A DNA stretch of 51,516 bases from assembly GCA_947258425.1 (NCBI GenBank), contig CAMYIG010000003.1, positions 1-51,516 of the forward strand. The letters are read 5' to 3'. This DNA is from SZUA-76 sp945787585 (GTDB taxonomy: Bacteria; Pseudomonadota; Gammaproteobacteria; SZUA-140). Below, piece after piece: positions 26,405 through 35,271 of the stretch. The notes below the pieces were generated by a model that saw nothing but the letters and a program-made list of their open reading frames with translations, ran no database searches and was not told the origin of the DNA. Numbering within the stretch: position 1 is the stretch's first letter; each line of letters opens with the position of its first letter. The position numbers and the translations under genes are program-made.

Positions 26405-26561
26405 TTTTTATGGCGCCCGCAAGCTGATTATCAAATCGGCGCCCGGTGGTTACCCACCGCTCTACTACCCGCATACCTTACGCCCGCACACCGTGGCTGT
26501 CAATACCAGCGAACCATCCTCGTGATCTGGTAACTACAGGAGTGCGGGCACGAGAGAAAAC
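26405..26561 (-). other. Structured intergenic element between purF and metZ, possible small RNA or 3' UTR
   Basis: No gene fits here. Nested inverted repeats are visible: GCCCGCAC (26482-26489) with GTGCGGGC (26552-26559), an inner TACCAG/CTGGTA pair, the hairpin CGGTGG-TTAC-CCACCG near 26444-26459, and a GGCGCC-flanked segment before it. The terminator at 26368-26399 follows on the minus strand. It could be a processed 3' UTR RNA or a degenerate repeat element. Confidence 0.4.
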
Positions 26562-28070
26562 TCAGGGCGTATTATGCATATCAATCATATTGGCCTTTGG
26601 CTTATCGGCACCCTTCGCATTATCGGCACGAGATTTTTCCAGATGGCTGAGATACTCAGGTGTTACATCGCCCGTCACATATTCGCCATTAAAACAGGAG
26701 GTATCAAACTGTTCGACAGCAGGATTACCGGCACGCACTGCATCAATCAGATCATCGAGGTCCTGATAGATCAGTTTGTCAGCCCCAATGATTTCACACA
26801 CCTCTTCATCAGTGCGATTGTAGGCAATCAGCTCCTCGGCCGCTGGCATATCGATACCGTAAACATTAGGATACCTCACAGGTGGCGCTGCTGACGCAAA
26901 GTAGACATTGCGCGCACCAGCATCGCGGGCCATCTGAATGATCTGATCCGAAGTCGTACCCCGCACAATAGAGTCGTCGACCAGTAAAACATTTTTACCC
27001 TTAAATTCGAGCTCAATCGCATTCAATTTCTGACGCACTGACTTCTTTCGCTGCGTCTGTCCCGGCATAATAAAGGTACGACCGATATAGCGGTTTTTAA
27101 TAAAACCTTCGCGATAGCGCACCCCTAATCGATTGGCAAGTGCCAGCGCGGCAGTGCGGCTAGTGTCCGGAATAGGAATGACAACGTCGATACTAAGCTC
27201 AGGAAAATCACGTTTAATCTTATCCGCCAGTTTTTCACCCATGCGCAGGCGCGCTCGATAAACATAGATATCATCGATGATAGAGTCGGGACGTGCCAGA
27301 TAGACATGTTCAAAAATACAGGGGGAGGAGATTGGATTTTCCGCGCACTGTTGTGTATGTAATACGCCATCAGTGGTCACGAACACAGCTTCGCCCGGCG
27401 CGATATCACGAATGCGTTCAAAGTCGAGCGCATCGAGCGCGACACTTTCGGAGGCAATCATATATTCATCACCCGCTTCCGAGGTGCGTTTACCAAAGAC
27501 GATCGGGCGAATTCCGTAAGGGTCGCGAAAGCCTACGATGCCGATACCGGTGATCATCGCGATGGCCGCATACCCACCCTTGCAACGACGGTGCGTACTG
27601 CGTACCGCTTCAAAGATATCCTCTGCATTGATATGTAATTTGTTGGCGCTCTGCAATTCATGGGCAAAGACATTCAACAACACCTCGGAATCCGATTCGG
27701 TGTTGATGTGGCGCTTATCATCACGAAACAACGCCTCTTTCAGCTCATCAGCATTGGTCAAATTGCCGTTGTGCGCCAGCGCAATGCCGTAAGGGGAGTT
27801 GACATAAAACGGCTGCGCTTCAGCCGATGACGCGCAGCCCGCGGTTGGGTAACGCACATGGCCGATCCCAACATTACCGCGCAGGTTAATCATATGCGAG
27901 GTATGAAAGACGTCACGCACCAGTCCATTCTGTTTTCGCAGATACAACTTTCCGTTATCACAGGTCATGATCCCGGCGGCATCCTGCCCGCGATGTTGCA
28001 ATACTGTCAGGGCGTCATAGATCGCCTGATTTACGTTACTCTTCTGGACAAGTCCGACCACACCACACAT
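26562..28070 (-). CDS. purF: Amidophosphoribosyltransferase
   Basis: 502 residues, normal length. The N-terminal nucleophile Cys2 in MCGVVGLV belongs to the glutaminase domain (QHRGQDAAGI, GNVGIGHVRYPTAG). The phosphoribosyltransferase motif is NVLLVDDSIVRGTT. It catalyses the first step of purine synthesis, PRPP and glutamine to phosphoribosylamine. It follows cvpA on the minus strand in the conserved accD-folC-(SPOR)-cvpA-purF order and ends at the structured region and terminator. Confidence 0.97.
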   Translation of the reverse strand: MCGVVGLVQKSNVNQAIYDALTVLQHRGQDAAGIMTCDNGKLYLRKQNGLVRDVFHTSHMINLRGNVGIGHVRYPTAGCASSAEAQPFYVNSPYGIALAHNGNLTNADELKEALFRDDKRHINTESDSEVLLNVFAHELQSANKLHINAEDIFEAVRSTHRRCKGGYAAIAMITGIGIVGFRDPYGIRPIVFGKRTSEAGDEYMIASESVALDALDFERIRDIAPGEAVFVTTDGVLHTQQCAENPISSPCIFEHVYLARPDSIIDDIYVYRARLRMGEKLADKIKRDFPELSIDVVIPIPDTSRTAALALANRLGVRYREGFIKNRYIGRTFIMPGQTQRKKSVRQKLNAIELEFKGKNVLLVDDSIVRGTTSDQIIQMARDAGARNVYFASAAPPVRYPNVYGIDMPAAEELIAYNRTDEEVCEIIGADKLIYQDLDDLIDAVRAGNPAVEQFDTSCFNGEYVTGDVTPEYLSHLEKSRADNAKGADKPKANMIDMHNTP

Positions 28071-28147
28071 TAAAAAATCCTCATCAAAAAAATAAACTTG
28101 CTAGCCAATGCCATTTTCTACCGGACAACGATCAGCCGAATAGCAAT

Positions 28148-28184
28148 CGACTGGATAGCGGTTGACTGGCTAGAGATCGACTGG
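28148..28184. repeat. 15-bp degenerate tandem repeat at the 3' end of cvpA
   Basis: GACTGG recurs at 28149-28154, 28164-28169 and 28179-28184, exactly 15 bp apart. The array spans the cvpA stop codon (28170-28172). After that stop the same frame stays open to 28101 and reads PVNRYPVDCY..., echoing the PVDL that ends CvpA. Confidence 0.6.
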
Positions 28185-28679
28185 CTGGCCTTTGATACTT
28201 TGCGTCACTGTTCCGGGCAGGTTTTCGGCAAGCCATGTCGCTATCTGTTCAAAATACCCCACCATAAATGAACTCGACCACACCGGCTCCGCCGCCAATG
28301 GTGAAATCCCACCTAAAAACACCACCACCACCACAATCAATCCGCCACGCAGGGCACCGAACACACACCCTAAAATACGATCAATCGCCTTAAGCCCGCT
28401 GAGGTGTACCAACTTCGCCACCAGATGATTCACCAGCACACTGATTATCAGCACACCGACAAACAACACTAAAAAAGCCAACGCATGCTGTAACCCTTCA
28501 TGCGTAATAAAGCGCTCAAGAAACTGTGCAAAATCAGCCGAAAATCGGAATGCCGTCCAACCGGCCAGCACCCAGCCCAGCAGTGACATGATCTCTTTCA
28601 CAAAACCACGAAAGACACTAATCAGCGTCGATAACAGGATGACACCCAGCAGTGCATAATCAAGCCATACTAATGTCAC
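28170..28679 (-). CDS. cvpA: CvpA family inner-membrane protein
   Basis: 169 residues with four hydrophobic segments and the family sequence WLDYALLGVILLSTLISVFRG at the N-terminus (in part: LLGVILLSTLISVFRG), then KAIDRILGCVFGALRGGLIV. CvpA is needed for colicin V secretion in E. coli and contributes to envelope stress and bile tolerance; its activity is unknown. It lies between the SPOR protein and purF in the conserved cluster. The C-terminus ends in a short repeat unit, noted separately. Confidence 0.92.
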   Translation of the reverse strand: MTLVWLDYALLGVILLSTLISVFRGFVKEIMSLLGWVLAGWTAFRFSADFAQFLERFITHEGLQHALAFLVLFVGVLIISVLVNHLVAKLVHLSGLKAIDRILGCVFGALRGGLIVVVVVFLGGISPLAAEPVWSSSFMVGYFEQIATWLAENLPGTVTQSIKGQPVDL

Positions 28680-28718
28680 CGCTTCAACGCCCCATCTTAT
28701 TCATATCTTGATTTTGTT

Positions 28719-29330
28719 TCACTGCTGATGCCAGATAACAAGCCCTTTCAGCCCCATCTCTTGCTGTAACTGCTTTTGTAAACGGCTCGCCTTGTCTTTG
28801 TCTGCCGCGGGCCCGACACGCACCCGGTAACTCACCCGGCCTTTTACCTTCACTCCATCGACAAACGCTGCATAACCGCGCTTGTTTATTTTATCACTCA
28901 GCCCCTGCGCATTTTTTTCACTGTCAAAGCTGCCCACCTGCACCGTCCACCCTTCACGCAATGATGTCACGGGTGTCGCAGCGGGGGCTGCAGGCTGCAC
29001 TGCTTTTGGTGCCGATGGTTTCGATGCGGGTACTGGCGCTACTTTAGGCGCCGCTGCATCTGCGGCACGCTTCTGCTGCACCAGCTCATGTTGTTGCAAC
29101 GTCTCTTCAACCGACCCCGCGGGATTGAGTCTCGGTACCTGTACCTGCGGTGTTTCATTCAAATCAAACGTTTCAACCCGAAAGTCTTTTGGTTTGGGGG
29201 GGATATTGGTGCCGTTTATCACCTGGTCGTAATCTTTGCGGAAATCGAGCACCATCGGCACAAAGATCACCGCCAGCGCCAGTAATACAATCCCACCCAC
29301 AATACGCTGCTTAATATTGACTTCCTGCAT
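28719..29330 (-). CDS. dedD: SPOR-domain membrane protein (DedD-like)
   Basis: 203 residues. Short cytoplasmic N-terminus, one membrane helix (IVGGIVLLALAVIFVPMVL, about 11-29), a Pro/Ala-rich linker (PAAPAATP) and a C-terminal SPOR domain (WTVQVGSFDSEKNAQGL to YRVRVGPAADKDKA). SPOR binds septal denuded peptidoglycan, so it likely acts in cell division. The site between folC and cvpA is the dedD position in other gammaproteobacteria, which is why I use that symbol; the sequence itself supports only SPOR. Confidence 0.85.
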   Translation of the reverse strand: MQEVNIKQRIVGGIVLLALAVIFVPMVLDFRKDYDQVINGTNIPPKPKDFRVETFDLNETPQVQVPRLNPAGSVEETLQQHELVQQKRAADAAAPKVAPVPASKPSAPKAVQPAAPAATPVTSLREGWTVQVGSFDSEKNAQGLSDKINKRGYAAFVDGVKVKGRVSYRVRVGPAADKDKASRLQKQLQQEMGLKGLVIWHQQ

Positions 29331-29432
29331 TATTCCTTACAAATCCTGTTATTCCGGTGTCGGCGTCTACCATGCCGATCCAGTCTAATCTCGCCCTTCA
29401 TCCGAAACCGGGATTTTACCTCAATTCTGCGC

Positions 29433-30746
29433 TCAGCACCCGCTATCGTGAAAAAAGGTTTTAGCCTCGGCTACCGTGTAAAAAGAGCCGAAAATGACAA
29501 TTCGATCCCCCTGTATCGCATTTTTCAGTGCCGCCGCGGTGGCAGCGGCTACATTAACAAACGGTTGCGGCGCTAAATCCGCCATAGACAGCACAGAGGT
29601 GATCGCTGTCGCCGCAGCACCACGAGGAGAGACCGAGATGTCCAGGCTCGCTACATACCACTTATCCACCACTGGCCGCATCGCCACCACCACCGCATCA
29701 ATATCTTTATCCGCCAACATCGCGATCACCCCGTGCGTGCTGCCGCCACACGATCGAGCAGCGAGGGTGTCACTCAACACCTGTGCGCTGGAACGGTTAT
29801 GCGCAACATCGAGCAGGCATTCGACCTCGGCAAATTTAGCATGCACGACACGTTGAAAGCGCCCTGCAATCTGAACCTGTTTTAGACCGCTTTCGATCGC
29901 GGTTAATGCCACAGGAAAACGAGGCTGCAACAGTGTGACTGCCATCAACACACCTGCAGCATTCTGTAACTGAAAGGCGCCGGACAAGCCAGGCAGCGGG
30001 AGTGCATCATAAGATTGAGATGCGCTGTGCCAACGCCAGCTGCCATCATCGACCGCATCATTCAATGCGTAACTAAACTGATCATTCAAACTATAAAGTG
30101 ATGCGCCAATCTCGGTAGCATGCGCAACCAGACTGCGTGCCGGTGATGGCTCGGCACAGATCGCCGGTCGCCCTGTTCGATAGATGCCTGCCTTCTCGCG
30201 CGCAATGGTCTCTCGGTCATTGCCCAACCACGATTGATGATCGATATCAACCATCGTCACCAGTGCGACATCCGGCTCCAGTGCATTGACCGCATCCAGT
30301 CGCCCCCCAAGCCCCACTTCGAGAATCGCGAGATCGACATTGGCCTGCGCAAAGATCACAATCGAGGCCAATGTGCCAAACTCAAAATAGGTCAGGGGTA
30401 CTTCATCGCCGCCGCGTGTTCGTGCCTGCTCTATCTGTGCAAAGGCATCACACAGCGTCGCATCATCGCTCATCACACCATTAAGTGTAATCCGCTCGTT
30501 ATAACGCTGCAGATGTGGAGAGGTGTACGTACCCACGCGATATCCGGCCGCAGTATAAATCGACTGCAACATCGCGGCGCTCGATCCCTTGCCATTGGTG
30601 CCCGCGATGGTGATGACGGTAAAGTCAGGCGTTAGCAATTCCATCCGTTGCAACACCTGCAGCACGCGCTCAAGCCCAAGTTCAATCTCAGCCGGGTTGA
30701 GCTGCTCCTGCCATGTTAACCACGCATCAAGCGTATCAAAGCGCAT
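29433..30746 (-). CDS. folC: Bifunctional folylpolyglutamate synthase/dihydrofolate synthase
   Basis: 437 residues. Mur-ligase-type P-loop ITIAGTNGKGSSAAML and the following YTSPHLQRYNERI are diagnostic of FolC; LAILEVGLGGRLDAVN and LDVAHN follow in order. It adds glutamate to dihydropteroate and folates in the cytosol. It is 46 bases after accD on the same strand. The RBS is weak. Confidence 0.95.
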   Translation of the reverse strand: MRFDTLDAWLTWQEQLNPAEIELGLERVLQVLQRMELLTPDFTVITIAGTNGKGSSAAMLQSIYTAAGYRVGTYTSPHLQRYNERITLNGVMSDDATLCDAFAQIEQARTRGGDEVPLTYFEFGTLASIVIFAQANVDLAILEVGLGGRLDAVNALEPDVALVTMVDIDHQSWLGNDRETIAREKAGIYRTGRPAICAEPSPARSLVAHATEIGASLYSLNDQFSYALNDAVDDGSWRWHSASQSYDALPLPGLSGAFQLQNAAGVLMAVTLLQPRFPVALTAIESGLKQVQIAGRFQRVVHAKFAEVECLLDVAHNRSSAQVLSDTLAARSCGGSTHGVIAMLADKDIDAVVVAMRPVVDKWYVASLDISVSPRGAAATAITSVLSMADLAPQPFVNVAAATAAALKNAIQGDRIVIFGSFYTVAEAKTFFHDSGC

Positions 30747-30792
30747 ACGATTCAGTCACGACGATGACCAGTTAGCTTAATGACAACGCGAT

Positions 30793-31683
30793 TCAGGAAG
30801 AGAGCGGAATAGATATTTGATCCGTTTGCAGTGACGGTGTGGTCAGGATCGACAACAGTGATGCCACACGGTCACGCATCTCCCGTCGATCTGCAATAAA
30901 GTCGACCGCACCGTGCTCAACCAGAAATTCACTGCGCTGAAAACCGACCGGCAGTGTCTCGCGCACCGTCTGCTGAATCACACGCGGCCCGGCAAAACCG
31001 ATCAACGCCTTGGGTTCCGCAATATTAACATCTCCCAGCATCGCCAGACTCGCCGACACCCCCCCCATAGTAGGATCAGTCAATACTGAAATATAAGGGA
31101 TACCACGGTCACGCAGCTTCGCCAATACCGCGCTGGTCTTGGCCATCTGCATCAATGAAAAAAGTGCCTCCTGCATGCGCGCACCACCACTGGCCGAAAA
31201 ACAGACCAGCGGGATATTGTATTCAAGACTGGCATTGGCGGCCTGCACAAAACGCTCGCCAACCACTGAGCCCATCGAGCCACCCATAAAACGGAATTCA
31301 AAGGCGGCGGCCACCAGTGGAATGGTCTTTACCTGCCCCATCATTACGATCAGTGCGTCGGTCTCATCGGTATTTTTTTGTGCCAGGGTCAGACGATCTT
31401 TATATTTCTTGGAGTCGCGAAACTTGAGGATGTCCACCGGCTGAATATCAGCGGCAAGTTCCATTCGAGGCTCTGCATCGAGAAAACTTTCGAGGCGACG
31501 GCGCGCACCGATGCGGCTGTGATGATCACACTTGGGACACACACCGAGACTGCGCTCCAGCTCGGCACGATAAAGAATCTGATTACAGGCGTCGCATTTG
31601 GTCCACAGCCCTTCAGGGATCGAACGCTTTTTACTTGTCTCTGTTTTGATCTTCGATGGGATCAGTTTTTCAAACCAGCTCAT
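30793..31683 (-). CDS. accD: Acetyl-CoA carboxylase carboxyltransferase subunit beta
   Basis: 296 residues. Four-Cys zinc ribbon at the N-terminus (CDACNQ and CPKCDHH) and the carboxyltransferase core with FSASGGARMQEAL and TDPTMGGVSASLAM. With AccA it transfers carboxyl from biotin to acetyl-CoA, making malonyl-CoA for fatty acid synthesis. It starts 2 bases after the trpA stop. Confidence 0.97.
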   Translation of the reverse strand: MSWFEKLIPSKIKTETSKKRSIPEGLWTKCDACNQILYRAELERSLGVCPKCDHHSRIGARRRLESFLDAEPRMELAADIQPVDILKFRDSKKYKDRLTLAQKNTDETDALIVMMGQVKTIPLVAAAFEFRFMGGSMGSVVGERFVQAANASLEYNIPLVCFSASGGARMQEALFSLMQMAKTSAVLAKLRDRGIPYISVLTDPTMGGVSASLAMLGDVNIAEPKALIGFAGPRVIQQTVRETLPVGFQRSEFLVEHGAVDFIADRREMRDRVASLLSILTTPSLQTDQISIPLSS

Positions 31684-31685
31684 AT

Positions 31686-32537
31686 CTATTTACCTGTTCC
31701 AAATAGTTTCGCAAACCAGCCCACCTTTGGCGGGCCTGCATCCATCGCAACACGCATTTCGCACAGCAGTGTTGCAACAGCCTCGTTAATCTTTTCGGGT
31801 GACTCGGCATTCTCAGCGACACGATTGACCACCGCACTGCCCACCACCACGGCATCCGCCACTGCTGCGACACGCTGCGCTGTCTCTGCATCACGAATAC
31901 CAAAACCGACACCGATCGGCAGCTCAGTGTGTCTGCGAATCTGCGCTAACTTGGCATCCACCGCCGCGACATCGAGATTGGCTGCGCCCGTTACACCCTT
32001 CAGTGAAACATAGTAGACAAATCCGCTCGCTTCGGCGCAGATTTTGGCGACGCGCTCATCAGTCGTGGTAGGGGCCAACAGAAAGATCGGATCGATCTCG
32101 ACCGCCTTCAGTACTTCGACCAGTGCACCCGCCTCTTCCGGCGGCATATCGACCGTCAACAGGCCATCGACACCGGCCTCGGCAGCCGCAGTCGCAAATG
32201 CCTGATACCCCATAATCTCAACCGGGTTCATATAGCCCATCAAGATCACTGGGGTGGTGCTGTTGGTGTGGCGAAACTCGCTCACCATCGCCAGCACATC
32301 ACGCAGACTGGTGCCGTGTTCCAGTGCCCGCTCACACGCCTTTTGAATCGTCGGCCCTTCGGCCATCGGATCGGAAAACGGCACGCCGAGTTCCAGCAGA
32401 TCGGCGCCCGCCTCGACCATCACATGCATCAGTGGCACGGTCACGGCCGGGTTAGGGTCACCTGCGGTGACAAAAGGTATCAGCGCCTTTTTATTCTCAG
32501 CCTTGAGCGCAGCAAAACAGGCTTTAATTCTGCTCAT
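31686..32537 (-). CDS. trpA: Tryptophan synthase alpha chain
   Basis: 283 residues. Catalytic Glu is in DLLELGVPFSDP, catalytic Asp in GLLTVDMPPEE (VDMPPEEA), and the phosphate loop GVGFGIRD is present. It cleaves indole-3-glycerol phosphate to indole, passed to TrpB. Its ATG overlaps the trpB stop by 4 bases, indicating coupled translation. Confidence 0.97.
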   Translation of the reverse strand: MSRIKACFAALKAENKKALIPFVTAGDPNPAVTVPLMHVMVEAGADLLELGVPFSDPMAEGPTIQKACERALEHGTSLRDVLAMVSEFRHTNSTTPVILMGYMNPVEIMGYQAFATAAAEAGVDGLLTVDMPPEEAGALVEVLKAVEIDPIFLLAPTTTDERVAKICAEASGFVYYVSLKGVTGAANLDVAAVDAKLAQIRRHTELPIGVGFGIRDAETAQRVAAVADAVVVGSAVVNRVAENAESPEKINEAVATLLCEMRVAMDAGPPKVGWFAKLFGTGK

Positions 32538-33739
32538 ACCGTGATCCCCTCAAGTCCCGCCACAGTATGAATATCTTTATCACCACGCCCAGAGAGATTG
32601 ACGATGATGGTCTGATCTTTGCGCATCGTCGGCGCCAGCTTCGCGGCATAGGCAAGCGCGTGGCTCGACTCCAGCGCCGGCATGATCCCTTCTATTTTGG
32701 TCAGATCATGGAACGCCTTTAGCGCCTCGTCGTCGTTGACTGCGACATAGTTAGCGCGCCCGATATCCTTGAGCCATGCATGCTCCGGGCCGACGCCGGG
32801 ATAATCGAGCCCAGCCGAGATCGAATGGGTCTCGATAATCTGGCCGTTATCATCTTCGACCAGGTAAGTGCGGTTACCGTGCAGCACGCCGGGGCGCCCG
32901 GCACATAGCGGCGCGGCATGGCGCGGGGTATCGATGCCATCACCTGCGGCTTCGACGCCGTACATCGCGACGTCGCTATCTTCAATAAAGGGATGAAACA
33001 GACCAATCGCATTCGAGCCGCCACCAACACAGGCGATCAGCGCATCCGGCAGTCGCCCTTCTGCGGCCATAATCTGCTGCTTCGCCTCGCGGCCGATGAT
33101 CGCCTGAAAATCGCGTACCAACATCGGATAAGGGTGCGGCCCCGCCACGGTACCAATAATATAAAAAGTGTTATCGACGTTGGTGACCCAGTCACGCATC
33201 GCCTCGTTAAGCGCATCCTTCAAGGTCTTCGAACCGGATTCAACCGGCACTACCGTGGCACCCAGCAGTTTCATGCGATAGACATTGAGTGCCTGACGCT
33301 TCACATCTTCCGCGCCCATGTAGACCACACACTCCAGCCCCAGACGGGCAGCTACGGTGGCCGATGCAACGCCGTGCTGGCCGGCACCGGTCTCGGCGAT
33401 AATACGTGTCTTACCCAGATGCTTCGCGAGCAACGCCTGACCGATGGTGTTATTGACCTTGTGGGCACCGGTGTGATTGAGGTCTTCACGCTTAAGATAG
33501 ATCTTTGCCCCGCCGAGCATGTTGCTCCAGCGTTCGGCAAAATAGAGCGGCGATGGACGACCGACATAATCCGCCAGATCTCTGTCCAGTTCGGACTGAA
33601 ATCCGGCATCATTTTTCAACCGCTCATAGGCGGCGGTCAACTCATCCAGCGGCTCGATTAAGGTCTCGGCGACAAAACGTCCGCCGTAAACGCCAAAATG
33701 ACCACTGGCATCTGGTAAATCTGCTACTTCACTACTCAT
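32534..33739 (-). CDS. trpB: Tryptophan synthase beta chain
   Basis: 401 residues. PLP-binding Lys in LNHTGAHKVNN, GAGQHGVASATVAAR, and the phosphate-binding loop CVGGGSNAIGLF. It joins indole and serine to tryptophan. It follows trpF with a 102-base gap that holds a 20-bp inverted repeat. Confidence 0.98.
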   Translation of the reverse strand: MSSEVADLPDASGHFGVYGGRFVAETLIEPLDELTAAYERLKNDAGFQSELDRDLADYVGRPSPLYFAERWSNMLGGAKIYLKREDLNHTGAHKVNNTIGQALLAKHLGKTRIIAETGAGQHGVASATVAARLGLECVVYMGAEDVKRQALNVYRMKLLGATVVPVESGSKTLKDALNEAMRDWVTNVDNTFYIIGTVAGPHPYPMLVRDFQAIIGREAKQQIMAAEGRLPDALIACVGGGSNAIGLFHPFIEDSDVAMYGVEAAGDGIDTPRHAAPLCAGRPGVLHGNRTYLVEDDNGQIIETHSISAGLDYPGVGPEHAWLKDIGRANYVAVNDDEALKAFHDLTKIEGIMPALESSHALAYAAKLAPTMRKDQTIIVNLSGRGDKDIHTVAGLEGITV

Positions 33740-33767
33740 TGAATCTCACTTATAAATAAATATTATT

Positions 33768-33834
33768 AAAGATTAAAAGAGAGAAAGGTGAAAAGATTGC
33801 GGTTTACTTTTAATCTTTCTCTCTTTTAATCTTT
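33768..33834. repeat. Perfect 20-bp inverted repeat between trpF and trpB
   Basis: AAAGATTAAAAGAGAGAAAG (33768-33787) and its exact reverse complement (33815-33834) are separated by 27 bases. It is A+T-rich and lacks a T run outside the stem. In RNA it would form a long hairpin in the trpF-trpB spacer. Confidence 0.85.
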
Positions 33835-33841
33835 CTATTCT

Positions 33842-34459
33842 TCATACGCCGTTCACCGCTGCGACAAACGCCGATATCTTACCAATATCTTTAATCCCTT
33901 TAGCTGCTTCAACACCACCACTGACATCAACCGCATAGGGGCGAACCTGCGCCACTGCCTCACTCACATTCTGCGGGGTCAGACCACCGGCAAGAATTAT
34001 AGGCTTTTTCAGCCCATCAGGCACGGCTTGCCAGTCAAATACCTCGCCAGTACCACCCGCAACACCCGGCTGATAGGCGTCAAGCAGAATGCCCTGCGCA
34101 TCCCGATAGCATGCCACCGTCGCTGCAACATCGAGCCCCGGTGCCATGCGCAACGCCTTTATATAGGGGCGTTCATATCCACCACATGCTCCCGCCGGTT
34201 CATCGCCATGAAACTGCAATAAACCCAGCGGCACATTATCCAACACCTCACGAATCTCATTATCGCTGGCATTCACAAACAGGCCGACTACGGTGACAAA
34301 CGGCGGCAACGCGCCCACAATCGCCTGCGCCTGCGCGATGGTCACATGGCGCGGACTCGGCCCATAAAAGACCAGCCCAATCGCATCGCCACCCGCTTCG
34401 GCAACTGCCACGCCATCTTCAGGGCGGGTAATCCCACAGATCTTAATTCGTGTACGCAT
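33842..34459 (-). CDS. trpF: Phosphoribosylanthranilate isomerase
   Basis: 205 residues. Starts RTRIKICGITRPED, the canonical TrpF opening with catalytic Cys; LLQFHGDE, and VDVSGGVE near the end with the catalytic Asp. It converts N-(5-phosphoribosyl)-anthranilate to CdRP in tryptophan synthesis. It starts 12 bases after truA. Confidence 0.96.
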   Translation of the reverse strand: MRTRIKICGITRPEDGVAVAEAGGDAIGLVFYGPSPRHVTIAQAQAIVGALPPFVTVVGLFVNASDNEIREVLDNVPLGLLQFHGDEPAGACGGYERPYIKALRMAPGLDVAATVACYRDAQGILLDAYQPGVAGGTGEVFDWQAVPDGLKKPIILAGGLTPQNVSEAVAQVRPYAVDVSGGVEAAKGIKDIGKISAFVAAVNGV

Positions 34460-34471
34460 AGAGGGTGCAGG

Positions 34472-35257
34472 TTACCAGACCATCTGGGGCGGTGAAAGGT
34501 AAGGAATGCCAAACGTTGCTGGATATTCAACGCCGACCAGATATAGGCCATGCGGCGGGGCCGTGACGCCCCCAAGCTTACGGTCTCGCTGTTCCAGCAC
34601 TTCACGCGACCACTCGACTGGCTGTTCACCGGCACCAATCGCCGACAGTACCCCCACTACATTCCTCACCATATGGTGCAGAAATGCGTTGGCTTCGATA
34701 TCCAGCATGATAAATTCGCCGCCCGCGGAACGACTCAGCTGCAACGCATGCACAGTGCGCAGCGGGCTCTTCGCCTGGCAGCCGTAAGCACGATAGGATG
34801 AAAAATCATGTTCACCGATCAAATGGTTCGCCGCCGCCTGCATCCGTTCGATATCGAGTGAGCGATACTCCCAGGTGACCCGTCGCGCCAGAAATGTCGG
34901 CCTTACGGGGCGCGAATAGATCACATAGCGATAGCGTCTGCGCTGCGCCGAAAAGCGCGCGTGAAATTCACCACTAACTGGTTTGGCCCAGACAATCGCG
35001 ACATCATCCGGCAGATGGGCATTCGCACCGCGTACCCAGCCACGATCACTGCGCACCGCATCACTCTCAAAGTGCACCACCTGACCGGTGGCGTGCACGC
35101 CGGTATCGGTACGCCCAGCACAGAAGACGCGCACGTCGTGATTGGCGACCTGAGCCAGTGCCTGCTCAACACATCCCTGCACCGTACGCCCCTGCGCCTG
35201 CACCTGCCAACCGCAAAAGTTGGCGCCATCATATTCAACCCCTAATGCGATTCGCAT
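34472..35257 (-). CDS. truA: tRNA pseudouridine(38-40) synthase
   Basis: 261 residues. The catalytic Asp is in CAGRTDTGVHATGQVVHF; FLHHMVRNVVG is the conserved C-terminal motif. It modifies positions 38-40 of the tRNA anticodon stem. It lies at the head of the trpF-trpB-trpA cluster, 14 bases after the Kef-type antiporter gene. Confidence 0.97.
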   Translation of the reverse strand: MRIALGVEYDGANFCGWQVQAQGRTVQGCVEQALAQVANHDVRVFCAGRTDTGVHATGQVVHFESDAVRSDRGWVRGANAHLPDDVAIVWAKPVSGEFHARFSAQRRRYRYVIYSRPVRPTFLARRVTWEYRSLDIERMQAAANHLIGEHDFSSYRAYGCQAKSPLRTVHALQLSRSAGGEFIMLDIEANAFLHHMVRNVVGVLSAIGAGEQPVEWSREVLEQRDRKLGGVTAPPHGLYLVGVEYPATFGIPYLSPPQMVW

Positions 35258-35271
35258 ACAGCACCCATCAT

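Noticed and set aside
26482..26559. tRNA-like fold between purF and metZ
   Set aside because: No T-loop consensus or anticodon arm can be placed.
31378..32013. 211-codon plus-strand frame opposite accD/trpA
   Set aside because: Shadow of accD and trpA.
32918..33661. 247-codon plus-strand open frame opposite trpB
   Set aside because: Shadow of trpB; no recognisable domain, and composition follows the reversed codons.
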